Source of the DNA: Lepisosteus oculatus
Lineage: Eukaryota > Chordata > Actinopteri > Semionotiformes > Lepisosteidae
Reading direction: 5' to 3'
Assembly: GCF_040954835.1 (NCBI RefSeq)
Contig: NC_090712.1
Location: forward strand, 2,055,284 to 2,119,283
DNA: 64,000 bases
Part shown: positions 10,332 through 24,900 of the stretch, piece by piece
Layout: each line of letters starts with the position of its first letter
Numbering within the stretch: position 1 is the stretch's first letter
Program-made: the position numbers and the translations under genes
Notes under the pieces: model-generated
Told to the model about the DNA's origin: nothing
What the model saw: the letters and a program-made list of their open reading frames with translations, nothing else
The model's database searches: none

Positions 10332-12601
10332 CTTGCTCCTTGCGATGAACCTAAATATGCAAAAAAAAAATCTGGTTTGCACTAAGAACAATCCTCGAAT
10401 ACTACTGCATCACATAGCGATTTTTTAAAACCCAGCTAAGGGAAATAAATAACACTTCCACCAACATGGCATTTCTAAGCACCACAGAGTCCGCAATGAG
10501 CGCCAAGAGCGTCCTCAAAGCTGAACGCGTGGCGCCGCCCTCAGGATACCGAGCGAAATACAGGCGAACCTAAATTAGTAAGGAATGAATATTGCGTGCC
10601 CATGGTGTCCTAATTCTGTTTTATAGCACCGCCACTCACCCCCAGTTTTAGGAAATATACTCTCTTCCTAAAAGAATACCGACGCTACTATACATTACAC
10701 AAACGTTTAACACGAAGGCTAACATTCTTTATTCTTAGTAACTTTATAACTGAACGTACCGCACATACTAAGCGCAAAACGCCTTTTTAATTTTTAATAC
10801 AACTATAAGATTCCCTGAAATAACTTTTATTATTTAAGTATTAATCCCTGTTGGAAGGCTCTCATAAAATATATATCATCACAAGCATAAATGACAAAAT
10901 CTGCTATTCTTTTGTGATGCAAAGAGTATCCAGGGCTTCCGGTCTTTTGAATCTTAAGGACTGCTCTGTCCAGGATGTGTTCAAAGGAGCAGGGCTTTGA
11001 CGAGGGTGGCAGAAACACCCCATTAGTCATAACACCACCATTCTTTATAATACACCACCACTCTGCACCACTAATACGGTCACTTGAATCCTATGTATGT
11101 CCTCGAAACGACGAGATAACTCGCTTCTTCGTCGCAAATACAGACGACTTTTTGTTTCAGGTTTCGTCGTGTTCAATGGAACTATCAAAAGCGTCGTTTG
11201 TAGTTGCCTTCATGAGCTTTGTTCTTGACTTGCTTCTGTATTTGCAGTCCGCTTTAAAAACTCAGCTTCGGTCATGAGCTAATCAACAGTGGCTGTCCTG
11301 TGCCAGTATCGTTATGATAAATATTTGATTTCTGAACTGTGTCCGGGATCCCAGTCGACAAAGCGGGACCAGTTATGCAAAGTGCCGCACTTAACAGCGT
11401 AGTAGGTCCATCGGTGTAAAATGAGATTATCGGTAATATTGAATCACTTTTAATACAATGAAAGTGTCAGTTAAAAAGACTGCATTGCTATATTGTTGTA
11501 CAATCATGCTATTGCTGATTATTTATTACGTCACTTGTGACATCATGTGACACAGTTCACTATATGATCAGAGCCTCGCTGCAGAGGTTAGAATTGTGAA
11601 AAGCAGCTCGACTCCATGTGATAGGAAACAGCAGAGCCATGCTATTTACTGTATGTAAATATTGTACTAAGACACATTGCAAACACAACTGGGTTATACT
11701 GGGATAGAGAGACATACAGGGGTGTCTACTAGGGTATTTAATCTTCATATCACAGATGACAGATTAGTCTCCTACATACAGTAGTGGGGTTTTTTATTCT
11801 ATTTGCTTTCAGTGTTTTAAAACTTTAACTAAAGGGTGTGTTTAACTAGAGCTGCCTTGCTTGAGAAAAAGGCTTTATTTGCCAAACCTACCTCCAGAAT
11901 AAAATCAGAATTCTCCGGCCGCCCTTACATGTATTATTAAAATGAAACCTTACATTTTAAATATTTTCTGCATCATTATGAATATCGACCACAGCACAAT
12001 AATTGAATTCTGAAGTTGTACTTCCGAGAAACGAGTAAAGGCTTCGCCTTTTTTTCCCCTAAATTCATATTTTTAAGGAGTGATTGAGTTACTTCTGATA
12101 ACCCGAAGTGATGAACAGTGCCGGTGATGGTCGGTCCTTTATCGCGCAACTCAACAGGCTCCAGCACATCTAGAATCAACTGTTTTGCAGGTTTACAGAT
12201 TTGACGTCGATTTCACGGAACTGCCCTATTGGAGAAGATGTGAAGAAGCCGGTCAGGTGATCGGTGCAGAAAGCCGGGGATTTATTGAGTCCTATACAGT
12301 AGAGATCGGCTCGCCCAACCCGGATGTGGGACTCAGTGATAAATATTGAATTTTTTTTTTTGCCTCGTAGGCGGCGCGGAGGTAGTTCAGTACCTCAATC
12401 GGAGGACAGCTCCACTGTCACTCGATGAGGGTTGTTCCCAGGCACTTGGGTTACGTGGGCGTCTGCGGTTTATTGGGATAAGGGCGAGGTTTGATCACGT
12501 TGTGAGCGTGGTAGGAATTAGGTGTGTGCACTTTTTTTTTGTTGTTTCCTGGGTGATCCTGGCTCCGTGTCTAATCTTAACTCGGTTCAGCAGCAATAAC
12601 G
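10332..12601. promoter_or_regulatory. Divergent COG2/PGBD5 intergenic promoter region
   Basis: The two genes run head-to-head with about 2.3 kb between start codons. CpG-containing sequence lies near 10490-10560 (COG2 side, minus) and 12210-12600 (PGBD5 side, plus), which is where promoters and 5' UTRs are expected. The middle (10600-12100) is AT-rich with no gene recognised. No TATA box can be assigned with confidence. Confidence 0.55.
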
Positions 12602-12917
12602 ATGGCGGAGTGCGGGCAGAAGGCGCTGTCACTCCTTGAAGCGGCCCGCTCTCGCTACGAAAGCTTGCAGATTTCCGATGATGTTTTCGGGGAATCTGGG
12701 GACGACAGCAGCGAGAACCCCTTCTACAGCACTTCGGGCGACTCCAGCTCCGACAACTACACCTCGGAGAGCAACGGGGACGGGCAGAGGACAGGCGAGA
12801 TTGCGGGCAGTCACTCCGGAGGTCTGCCCGGCTCCGCGTCGAGCGCCCAAGCAGAGGAAGAAGGCTGGAGCGATGCTCTCCGAGACATCACCGTGCCTCT
12901 GTACAAGGATACGTGTG
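12602..12917 (+). CDS. PGBD5: PGBD5 coding exon 1
   Basis: 105 codons plus one base, beginning [20 protein letters not shown]. The ATG has G at +4 and a purine at -3. [13 protein letters not shown] matches the PGBD5 family N-terminus; a Ser/Asp/Asn-rich disordered segment follows. The donor GTAAAA follows an ACGTGTG exon end. The exon is GC-rich, as expected beside a promoter. Confidence 0.95.
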
Positions 12918-15900
12918 GTAAAAAGCTTTCTGTCTGTGCTTTTATTCTGTTAACACTGCTTATGTCACAGTATTCGCAGAATATATCATAACATTTAAAC
13001 ATAACGTGCATAATAAAAACGGATAAGGTGCCAGTTTAAACTGTCTAGATCGAGTGATCTGAGTTTTGTCTGCAGTGCTATCGCGCTCGGAATAAATGAT
13101 TTTAAGTCATTTATTACATCCATTTCACAAATTACTGCATTTTGAAAGAGCCAGTAGTTTACACGTATGAAAAAAGGATGGGTTTTGCATTGCTTTCCTA
13201 AAATAACCAGTATTGCCAGTATGAAAATGTACACTGTACCCTTATCGTCTATTTATCAGTGCCCTTGGATGCAAACTGAAATTTTGCATGGCAATTCTCG
13301 ATAGTCCTGGCATATTTGAAGTCCTACTCTTGGAATGTACTCAGTAGCTGGACCAATTGGTAACTGCATGCTAACTGTTATACTGTGAGCTAACAAAGTT
13401 ACTGTGGGCCGATTGTAGCTGGAAGGCAAAATTGATTTTAATGTGCTGCCAGCGAAACAATTTGTAGCATATCTGCTGTAACACAGAGGCACCATGCAAT
13501 GATGATAGTGGGGTTAGAGACCAGATTATGAGTTTTGCTAATCAGTGAGCCTTTCTTTAAATTCCGGAGGTGCAGAACCTTCTCAGTCCAACTACTGGAG
13601 CACATTAGTACATGCAGATACAAGACAAAGCAATAAGATGGAGTCTGGGGGTGGCAGAAACGCCATTCATCCTTAATTGGGTTAGTGTCTAGGGGAATGG
13701 GGGTGTAACAGTTTATTAAGCAGCACTAAAATAGCATACAAAAATGTATGATATACAATACATATAATATAAAACAGGTATGTTCTACAAATTCAGCAAC
13801 AGCTGTTTTCTTTAAGTATGCTGATGCACATTGAAAAAACAACAGGCTGTTTTTCTGTGAATTGCTCAATGAGCACACAGTATATGTGACAAGTGCAGCT
13901 CTCCCTGCCCTGGGCTCCCTGCTGCGTCAGCCCTGCACTGCTTAGATTTCAGAGGAGAGTAAGTTCTGTAACTTGCTCAGTGCACCGTGCTCTGTTACAC
14001 TTGCATAGCATCATTTATGCTGCAAATGATGAGCAGCTACATTTATTGATTGAATACTACTGTTCCTTGGGATAACAAAATTGCTCAAATCATGCATTTG
14101 GGTAAAAACTCAAAGTGTCTGGTATTTGGCATGGGTGCTGACTTACACTTTCCAAAATCAGTTCATTGAGAATCTGCACAAATGTCCATTAAAAAAAATG
14201 TTATTTTAATCAATGCCAGGCCAGCAGGAGAGGAGACCATGCCCTGCTTGAGTAATGAATATCACCTGGTTGCTACTGGCATGAATGAAGGGGCCTGTCT
14301 GTGGGAGGGGCTGCCTGTAACATTACATGTTCTACTTCAGCCATCCTCATATTTGTACAGAGAAACCAGGAAACCAGCAAGAAAGACCACATTGTGGGTC
14401 ACTACACTATCTCAGGCTCTTCCCATCCACGTCTGATTCATCTATCAGTTTTAATCTGAGCTGGCTGCCACCTGACATTTTCAAGTAAAATAATCCACAC
14501 ATCAGCAAAATGGATGACTGTAGTTACAGTAGTTAGTTCCTTACACTTATATAGCACTTTTCTGGACACTCCACTCAAAGCGCTTTACAGGTAATGGGGA
14601 TCCCCTCCACCACCACCAGTGTGCAGCCCCACCTGGATGATGTGATGACAGTCAGAGTGCACCAGTACACTCCCCACACATCAGCTCTCAGTGGAGAGGA
14701 GAGCAGAGTGATGAAGCCAGTTCAGAGATGGGGATCATTAGGAGGCCATGATTGGTAAAGGCCAGGGGGAAATTTGGCCAGGCCACCTGTGATTTTTAAT
14801 GACCACAGAGAGTCAGGACCTCAGTTTTAAGTCTCATCCAAAGCATGCCACCTTTTTACAGTATAGTGTCCCCGTCATTATACTGGGGCAATAGGACCCA
14901 CACAGACTGCAGGTTGAGCGCCCCCTACTGGCCCCTCTACTACTTCCAGCAGCAACCTTACTGTAGCTTTTCCAGGAGGTCTCCTATCCAGGTACTGACA
15001 AGGTTCACACCTGCTGAGCTTCAGTGGGCTGCCAGTTGTGAATTACAGGGTGATTTGGCTGCTGGCCATAGATCACGATGCAGGTCAATTGTCGGGATGC
15101 TTAGAGGCCAACTTTCCTTAGGGTGGTAAGATAGCCAGACAGAAACCGTTGCAGTCTAAAAAAAAACTTTTCTGCCTGTCCCATGTTCACTGAAGAGCAT
15201 ATTTTCACAAGACTACTAAAATATATTCTCTGGACAGACTAATCAAAAGTTGAATTTTTTGGCCCCTATGAGAAACTTGCCTTGTCAGCTTTGGCGGGTC
15301 CATGAATTCGATATCGTATCAGCAAGTTCTTGAGAAAAATGTTCAGCCATTCATTCATCAGCTGAAGCTGAGCTGGAAGTTGGCTTTGCAGAAGGATAGG
15401 GATACTAAACATACAAAGATATTTACAGCATACAAAGATATCTACAGTGAGGAGATGACGCCAGGAATTTGACAAAAGCCTTAAATATCTAACCTGGGTT
15501 TTGAAGTATTCACAAAGATATTTAAAGATTCTGTGAAATACTATACTGTACCTGGTTAAATATTTACGGATTTCAGGAAAACTCTGGTCTTCTGTTGCTA
15601 CTGTAGTAGGTGTTCTTTACAATTGTTAATCCTTTGAAAGATACTTCACCAAAATATATATATATTTTTACTGTGATAGGATGTGTCTGCTTTTGCAGGA
15701 AGATATAGGATGGATGTCTCTACGTTTTGGGTGTTGGTTGTTAGTTGAACAATCAAGTATGTTTTTGAAAGGATTTCAGTTAACCTAACACAAAATAAAT
15801 TGGTATTGTTTCTCTATACAGTACGTCCAGTGCTCCCTACATCAGCTTGAATGGAGAAAGTTGTGGATTTTGTGTTGAGATTGTTTAGTTTAAGCATGTC

Positions 15901-18900
15901 TGTGTACGACACACTTTTAGATCTGGAACTAGCTGGGCTGTTTCTCAGCAAGCTCTTAGTGGTGCAGCTGGAATCTTGTTCCTAAACATATCAACTTCAG
16001 GTATCTGAATGTTAACATTTTCAAACAGTTTGTAGATGAAACATTTGTAAAATGCACACAGTCATGTGAATCTTATGTAGAGTTTGCACCTTCCAATTTG
16101 ATCACTTCTGTTGCATAAGAGTAATAGGTGGTGACCTTGCATATGGGCCTGTAGTAAAGACCTGGAACAAACCAGGGACAGGTTCACTAGTACAGACTCT
16201 CTGCACCTTTATAAGACAATGTCACGAAAATGACCGAACCTATTAGTTCAAAATGTCACGTCTTTTATTGCCGGCTCAGTTCTTTGTAGTTTGCAAAAAA
16301 GGGTCAAGTGCAGTACTTTCTCGAATGCATATCTTAATTGGAAAAAATACGCATCTCATGAAAAATACTGAATTACTGTCACGAACAGTTCTTTCCGGGC
16401 CCTATGCAGACGACACGATCCGGATTTGTGAGGAAACACTGGGGAAAAAAGTCATGCGGGAGAGGGTATGGAGAGAGGGGGCGTGTCCAAGGGGTGCAGG
16501 TGTCCAGGGGTAGTGAATCCGGGGCGCACAATCCATACATCAAATCCAAACAGGTAATCAAAAACAGGGGCAAAAGTCCATGGCCAGGCGATCCATCTGG
16601 GGGGAATAAGGAACAGGAACCAGGTCGGAACCGGCGGGGGGAATCAGGAACAGAAAATTAAAATCATAACAGAGCCAGACGCTGCAGGACCCGGGCTCTC
16701 ACGAAACGGGATTCAATGAGGAACCCCGAATGATGTCAGTGTCTGGCTTTTAAGGGAGAACAGAAATAAGAAGCAGGTGCAGGTAATGGGGCTAAACAAG
16801 GAAGGGCTGGAGCGCCCTTAAGAGGAGGAGTAGCGATCGTGACAATTACACTGAATTCAAATAAAGACTGGTTTGTAAGCAATAAATTTGAAAATAAAGA
16901 ATAGCCTGAAAACAGTATGAGACATCGATATAGTGAGGTTTAGAATGGACATGAACCAATAAACCCAAATCATATGCACAATTAGTCCTAGCCTGCTATT
17001 GGGTGTATTTCGAATGCAGTTCCTGTTGTTTGCTTTTCTGTTATGCACATGCTGTCGCTGTGAAAGTCTTGGGGAACTTATGCAGTCAGTGAGGTTCTTT
17101 CACCTTAGATTGTGTTTCCAGGAGGCAGCATTCATTGATGGCATTAAGCTGCAGCACGTGATGTCCATTCTCACTTTCCAGCACCACACTAACTAAATAT
17201 TACATGACATAATAGCCAAACCAGACACATTCATTGACCCAAGCCATGAATGATGACTTATGACATTTGAATAGTTTCAAGAAAGAGGAGGCCATTTGAT
17301 CCACCTTGTTCATTTAGTAGCTAGTAGTTCATCTCATCCAACTGCTTCTTGAAATAACATCAGGGAATTTGTTTCCACAGTAGCCGTGTATTTTAGGCCA
17401 ACACAGATCTGATACCCACTGTGGAGCTGAAACTCATTGTCACATCCGCTGCTAATAGGAATCCCTCACTCAAACAGTCTCACCCCAATCAATCACCAGC
17501 TGGAGGCAAGCCCCTCAAACGTCGCTGATCTAACCCTTCTTCCAATCAGAGCGCCTCACTTGCTAACACAGCCTCCACTTCCAAACCTCCTGAAGCATTC
17601 GCCGTTTCACTGAGCATCGCTCGGGATTGTTAGCCTCTCCGGAACTTCTTGCCTCACTTGGATAAACCTTTGGATCTTGCTTTCGGATATTCGAACCGGG
17701 AACTCACCTTCGAGCTTGACCTCGTCTGGCGCTTTGGATTTGTCTGCCTTTCTCCTTTTGGGTAACCTTTGGTATCGAACCCGGGATTTGCCCCCGGCTA
17801 CGTCTCTGCCTGACATTTTGGGATCACCTGAAATCTCTCCGCTCCCCAGCTCCGCACAGCTCACGCGCCGTGTTACACTCATGACTCCAAGGTTAAGAGC
17901 CTCTTGCTGTATTGACTGATATTCTGCCTGACATAGCAATGTCAAATTACTTCTACATGAGGTATTACCATGGTTAATGGATTCCTGGGATGACAAGACT
18001 CCCAAGTGCAAAGCCATGGTGCACCGTCTCCCTGATTGCCTGGAATGTGTGTGAAGTGATGGCACAATAGTGTGATTAATCCAATTGGACTTTACTTAAA
18101 AGCTGCTGTTGAAAATGCAGGATACTGTTAGTGTTAAGACCTTGTGCTGTTCCTCTTTCAGAGAGAAATCAGAAGAAAATATAAGAGTAGAGTTTTTAAC
18201 AGACATGCTATGTGTCAATATTTTTCAGCTGTAAAAGAAATGCATTTGTAGTTTTGTCACTTTTTTGCTCAGTGGGGACTATTGGCATGTATTGACTAGA
18301 AGAGATGTGCAAGTGTAAGCTCTGAAGCTCGGTTGCAAGTGAATATTCTTTGTCAACTTAAAATCTGTCCTAGAGCATCTGCAGCTCCTGAACTATCAGT
18401 CCGCCTGTCCCACAGTGCCTGACCTTCAAACACCAAACACTGTTGAGCCCAGAGTGTAGAGGCAGCGGGAGGAGAGTTTTTAATTGCACTGACAGTCCTT
18501 TGAGGAGAACACAGTGTCTTCATTTGGACCAGAAACCACGCAGTCCCACTGTTTCTGCTTCAGTGTTGCTGTCACTGAGAAGCGCACAAGGCATTACAAG
18601 AGTACTTCTCAGGCTGTCTTCTAACACCCAAGCAATTTAAAGACCATTCAAGACCAGAGGAGCTTAAAAAAATATTTTCTTAGACCTAGATTTCAGTGCT
18701 TCAAGGTAGGTATATTTTTCAAGGCATGCTAGCTTAGTGCAGTTCTAATAACGTGCATTGGTTCTTGTTTGCAGCAGTTTGCAAATCTCTGTTGAGATGG
18801 ATCAAATGGAATGAAATCAAATTTCAGCGACTAATAGAGAAAGTCTCTATGTAAGTCTGTTTCTGCTTGACCTTAAGGGTTGGGCGGGGCAATTCTATAC

Positions 18901-21900
18901 TATATATTCCCAACCCTGTTCAAGAACCTGCCAATCTTACATCACTGTGTTAGGGTGGCACTATATGTGGATGTAGCTACGGTCTGCTTCAGGCCCTGCA
19001 GATTTGTAGCTGCATGGGCAATATGAGCCATCTGCCAGAGGAGTTTGGCATGGACCACACAGCTTTGCCAGATGGTATTTTAAGCTATGTTTTTTCCCAA
19101 CTCTTTGAATACTTGTGTATGAGTGGCACATCACGATTTCCAATGTCCTGTGCATAGAGTCACCTGCTCTGCTCTGGTGCTCCCAGTTCATCACCTGACC
19201 TCAGAAGGGGCTGGAGACTAAGCATACACATACACTCAGGGAAAAGTCCACTGCTGATATTCCACTCCCAGTTTTTGACAACACTAGAGCCTCTTCACTC
19301 CAGGCCTCATAGTGTTCAACTCAGGTGATCGTTTCATTCCATATTTGTGACAGAACAAAACACATTGCAAAACATACATTTGACTGTCAAGACACCTTAA
19401 GGGAAAAGGGGTGGAAACGCTGTAGACTATAGTCAGCAATGAAGAAAGGAAAGCTGTTGCCTCTCAAAATGAGACCTGAAAATGTATACTTTAAGAAAAA
19501 AATAGTATGTTGCCAAACTAAAATATGTCTTAATTGTTGTTTTCAAAGTGAGCTGTGTAAGACCATGCTGCATTTCAGAAAGTGGAGTCATTTTTAAAAA
19601 TATTTTACTTTTAATTTTTCAAATGTAATAATGTTTACTTTTATAACTCCTTTCAAGAATACCATTGTGAGAAACCGTTTGTGAACCCTTTGGAATCATC
19701 TGTATCCCTGCATTAATTGTTCCTATATTGTGATCTGATCTTCATTGAGTCAATAATAGATTAATAATTATTAATAGTTTGAAGTGAAAGGACGCTAAAA
19801 CAGGGGATATGTGTTCAGGCATTTTGGATTTGGTTAAAAAACAAAGTCCTGCTGAGTTCTAAATGTGCAACTTGTTAAAAACATGCTTGGATACACTAGC
19901 AAGCACTGTAATTAAAACAGTCTGGACGTCTGTAAGAGTCAAAAGCAGTTATTTGCTTTTCTGCATCAGACTGGGAGAGCAGTGTACAGATATGTGCAAT
20001 GTCCCAAAGATGAAAAGATATGAGCTTCCGGTGTGAGGTTTGGGTCAGAAATGACCTCAGGAGTCCTCATTTGAGGACATTGGACTGATTTCATCAGTAG
20101 CCCAAACGTTTTTTGGAGTTGATAAGGAGAGCCGATCCACATAACAGTCTTGTCAGAGTTCAGATGTAAAATGTATTGTTGTCTCGCTTAGAATTGTACG
20201 TACAAAAGTATACAGTAGCTTGTGAGGGCTTGAAAGGGAATTGGAGAAAGGAACTGTAATGATGCATTCTTTCGGGACCCTATGCAGACGACACATTCTG
20301 GGGATGAGTGAGGAAAACACGGGGGAAAAAGCATGCAGGGGTCGGGAATGAAAACAGGGGGCGTGTCCATAGTGCACAGGTGTTCAGGGGGTGATTCCAG
20401 GTCAAATAATCCAAAACAGAGTCCAAAGGGAAATCCAAGAGGAAGGCAAAAGTCCAAAGCCAGGCGGTCCATCCGAGACGAGGACAAACAGGATTAAAAA
20501 CCGGAGCGGGATCCGATGGAGGGTCGGGGGGAAAAAGGGGGAAAGGGACCAGACACTCAGATCCTGGACTCGCTTGGTACAGGAACCAATGCAGAGCTGA
20601 ACAGAGTGGGAGTCTGGCTTTTATAGGAAGGCAGGAACCGGGAGCAGGTGCACAAAATCAACTCAAAAGTGAAAGACCCGGAGCACCCTTAAGGGGGATG
20701 GACTACAATCGTGACAGGAACCTTTAGTGATTCTGAACTGTATCTTTTTGTCTTCTTTCACTGGGTGAGAATTTTGGCCGGGATTACAAATTTCTGAGTG
20801 GCTGGATGCTTTCAGTCTTGTCAAACTTGTATAATGTGGCCAGTGGTTGTTAAAGTAAAACTGAGAAGTGCTTTGTTTGGAAGAAGCTTTTCATTAATGC
20901 TAATTCCTGGCCTGAACTACAACTAACATGATTTCTTTGGAAACTGTGAATTTTAGCAGCCAAAATTACAAGAAGAGCAAACTATCCCCTCTGGCCACAG
21001 CAATCCATCCTTTCTTGCGTTATATGTGCAGCAGCTGTTAAGAATATTAGAGACAAAACAGGCGCTTTGCATATTAATTTCTTGCTTCTCATGATTCTCA
21101 TTTAGAGTAAGTAGTGCTGTGTGTTGGAGGGATAACAGCGCTTTTACAAACACAGCTGATGTGCGTAATCATCTCTCCGTGTTTTAATTGTAGTCCCTCA
21201 AGAGCCTTCCTGTAAAAGTTCTGCTTCGGTTGAGGCATCATGACTCTTTACCCAGCTAATCACTTCAAAGACAGCCAGCAGCCCAGAGTAGCCCACCACC
21301 CCGCAGATGGGAAGAAGGTCTCTGTCATTCGAGCTAATGAGCTGAGGCCTGCAAGGCAGATCCTGGCTGTATCGGCCAACCACCATGTTAACACCTGTCA
21401 TCACATGTCGTCTCGTGTATAATTCCAGGAAGCCAGTGTCAATACTGAACCTCCTTTGTTTTACTCCAAGAGCTCGCAGGAGCTTGGTGAACTGGTTTCT
21501 GACAGGTTGGGACCAAGGATAAGCTTGACACAAGCTGAGTGTGACAAGATAGAAAGAATGTAACTCCAACCAGTTACATAGGCAGTAGGTATTTGATCTC
21601 ATCCAGCTGTTTCTTGGCTTGAGCAGCACATCTGGGCGGCTCAATAGGATCAACATGCTCTGAACTTCACTGAGTCACTGCTTAGCCAACCTTGCTTTTA
21701 CAGTCACAGGGATTCTCCAGCAAAAACAGAGAACAGAATCAATTCAAAATTATTACAGTGCTCAGATGATTACTGTGCTATGGTTCTATAGTTCAAGAGG
21801 CTTTTCAAATATACTCATTTTAAGCAGCTTTGTCAAATAATGAGTTGTTATACGGCCTTTATTGAGTTTATATATACTAAAAACAATGTAAAACTAATTC

Positions 21901-24900
21901 TGTCACAGATAACATACAGTAGGTAAAAACAGTTACGGGAGTATAAGCAATACCTTGACATTTTAGGGTCGTGTTTTCATCAAAGTACTACTTAGTGGCA
22001 AGTATTTTGAAAGCTGTTTGGATGAAGTGGTGTGGGTCTAATTGAGGGGCATTCATACAAATTCAAGAATTTGTACAAGTGGATGTGGGTGAATCTAGTT
22101 ATTCAGAATCTGACGTGGGAAGTTTATTTTAGTCAAACTTTGGTTGACAAACAAATCGAAAAATACATTGGTACCCCTTTACACCTTGTTTAATCATCCA
22201 TCAACAGTGCCATAGCTGGGAGCTGAACCTTTTGCATAGGAGACAAGAATACTGTTCCTCAATACTGCTGCCTATAGGAGCTGTCTCTTAGATCTGCTGT
22301 TAAGCAAGGAGAGTATTTTTTTGGCCCTTATGCTGTTGTGGATGCTGTTGTACTGAATAGCTGCTTGCTCACTGCAGCTCTGGGGAATTTCCAGTGACCT
22401 TAGTCTAGCCCACATGTCAAACAAATACACCAGGAAACACATCTTAAACTCCCGAATGAACAAACACGTTCTGGCAAATAGTTACTCTAATCTACATAAA
22501 ATGATCCATCGTTCCAAAACCCCTTTTTCAATATGGCATACAGGAACGCTTCTATTTTTTTTATTTAAAAATAAAATATTTAACAAATAAATACATATTT
22601 GAACAAATCATGCAATATATTTAAGTGATGAGAATGGAATTGTTCCATATCTTTAGAAATTAGTGAATAAATGGTGACCTACGGTAAGTTCCTGCACCAA
22701 TACGGATTTGTGCTCTCCAGAACAAGGGTTGGAGATCTCTGATACAGATGAAGTGTCCTGTAAGAGCAAATATCTAATGCAATCCATCTATAATGGCACT
22801 ACAGCGAGGAGATCATCACAAACTGTGGAGAAGGAAAGACACTGTGTGGCATCTGTTGAGTACTGTGAACTGGAATCAAGTGCAGGCAAATCAGTGCAAG
22901 TCAGCGATTGTCAGCTCCCAATTTAAGCAATGGAGGACGTAATGCAGAAACAGGCCAATTCCCAAGAGCACTGTTTACCTAGAATGAGTTCAGAGAATTG
23001 TGTGAAAGTCACTACGAAATACTAGAGCTGACTGGGTCTCTGAAGAGAGAGCACTGCAGTGAAGCCGAGATTTAATTATTAAATGTGTGTGGCTGGTACA
23101 AAGGATTTCATTTTATATTAAACAGCTCTGATGAGTTACATCAAGATGAGAATAGTTCGGCAGTTTTGCATTTTTAAAAATGATTCCCTTGACATTAGTC
23201 TACTTGAGATATGAGTTATTCTTTTTACGTGCTTAGTTCTATTTACAGATCAATGTTAGTTCATTTACAGAGGATGATGGATCATTATGTCTTCTTTAAT
23301 CACAAACTCCTTAATCCAACAGTAATGTCATTACTTGCACAATACTTTCAACTACTGTATAATTCTGTAAAGCACTGTGTGAGAAACTGTTTTTAAAGAC
23401 TAGAGCAAACAAAGATTTGATTGATAGGTTGTTTATCTGACTTGGGTAATGTCTTTGCCTTATGTATTTATCATAAAGAATGTCTCTTTGGTGATATATT
23501 AGAAAGGAATATCACCTCTAATTAAATAATTTCTAAATACATTTGCCTTACTAAGTACATCGTAGCAGTGGCTTTGTTAACCTATAATCATCCACTGAAA
23601 GTTAATGTGAAAGTATAACATAATGCTACAGCTTGCACTCTTTTTCTTATCCAGGATAAAGTGAATTTGAAATATGGAAAAAGCTTCTTTTGAAAACCTA
23701 ATAAGAAGCTTTTCACCCGCTTAGGCCTCTCCCAGTCTCAGTATTATGTAGACATTGAGCAATCCCGTTAAACAGCTCTCCATCTCTACTCACAGGAGTG
23801 CTATCATGGGAAAGTAAAGCTGCCCTGTTGAACTCAAATGAAAGTGTTTGCTTTTAGCAGACAGAAGGCTAGAAGACAATTGCAGTCACCTGTGCTCTCT
23901 CGCACCCTGCATTCACTCACAAATCAGCAGCTAGAGACCACAGCTTGCACATAATTTTAAAATATTTTGGGGAAAAATAAGGTGTCCTTGGATTTGCATG
24001 CATTATCAGCAGTCATAAAATGAATAAACATGAAAAAGTTAATGGTAAATGCACATCAAACTAAGAAAGTGCTTTGAGCAATCACAATGGCTTGGTTGTC
24101 CCACACTGTTGTCTTTTACATCCTTTCATGATAGTAAACCTTGCCTATGCCAAGTTCTCAGTGAGGTAACCCTTAGCTTTCCTTTGCACAGCAAAGAAAG
24201 TTGGATCTGTTTCAGGTTTCAGGATTACCAGGTCTTGCACAAATTGTACCGATGATGCAGGAAACTACAGATCACATCACTTTCGATAACCGCTTATCCA
24301 ATTCAAGATCACAGTGACCTGGAGCCTAACCCAGGAAGCACTGGGCACCAGGCAGAATACATCCTGGATGGGACACCAGTCCATCACAGGGCACACACGG
24401 CCACAAATACAGCCAGTCACACCAGGGTCAGTGTTTATTACAGAAGACAGTTAACTGACCAATATGTCCTTGGACTGTGGGAGGAAATGAAGCACCTCGC
24501 AGAAACTCACAAGAACACAGAGAGAACATACAAACTACATGTACAGTAGATAGTACCCCAAGAACTTTATCGATGGCAGCAGCTCTGCTGCGAGGCAGCA
24601 ATGCTAACCACAGCACACTCATTCCACCAGGGAAAACTACACATTTAATGCAATTATTTTTCAAGTCCGAAATCTCATTATCTCATTTCGGGTTGTAAAA
24701 TGTGGAAAAGATCCAACGTCTGTGTAACGGGAGACATCTTCATGAAAGATGAGTGTAGGTTTTGCTTTTGCAAGAGAAGGGTCTAACTTTATTTTCCATT
24801 TCAGGCCCCACGCAAAAGATGCCAGTGACGGCAAGCGCCATGGACTTCTTCCAGCTCTTTGTCCCCGATAACGCCATACAGAACATGGTCACCCAAACCA

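Larger units (their letters stand above)
12918..24804 (+). other. PGBD5 intron 1
   Basis: An 11.9-kb intron with no coding segment. It holds a 5S-derived SINE (14531), three solo LTRs (16377, 17438, 20255), a LINE tail (17275) and a dispersed repeat (24276). The rest is AT-rich unique sequence. Long first introns in such genes often carry enhancers, but no specific site can be supported. Confidence 0.7.

Noticed and set aside
17607..18065. 152-residue minus-strand frame
   Set aside because: Much of it runs through solo LTR B, with no family resemblance; best explained as a chance frame in GC-rich LTR sequence.
21198..21656. 152-residue minus-strand frame in PGBD5 intron 1
   Set aside because: No recognisable motif, no splice structure joining it to anything, and ordinary intronic composition.
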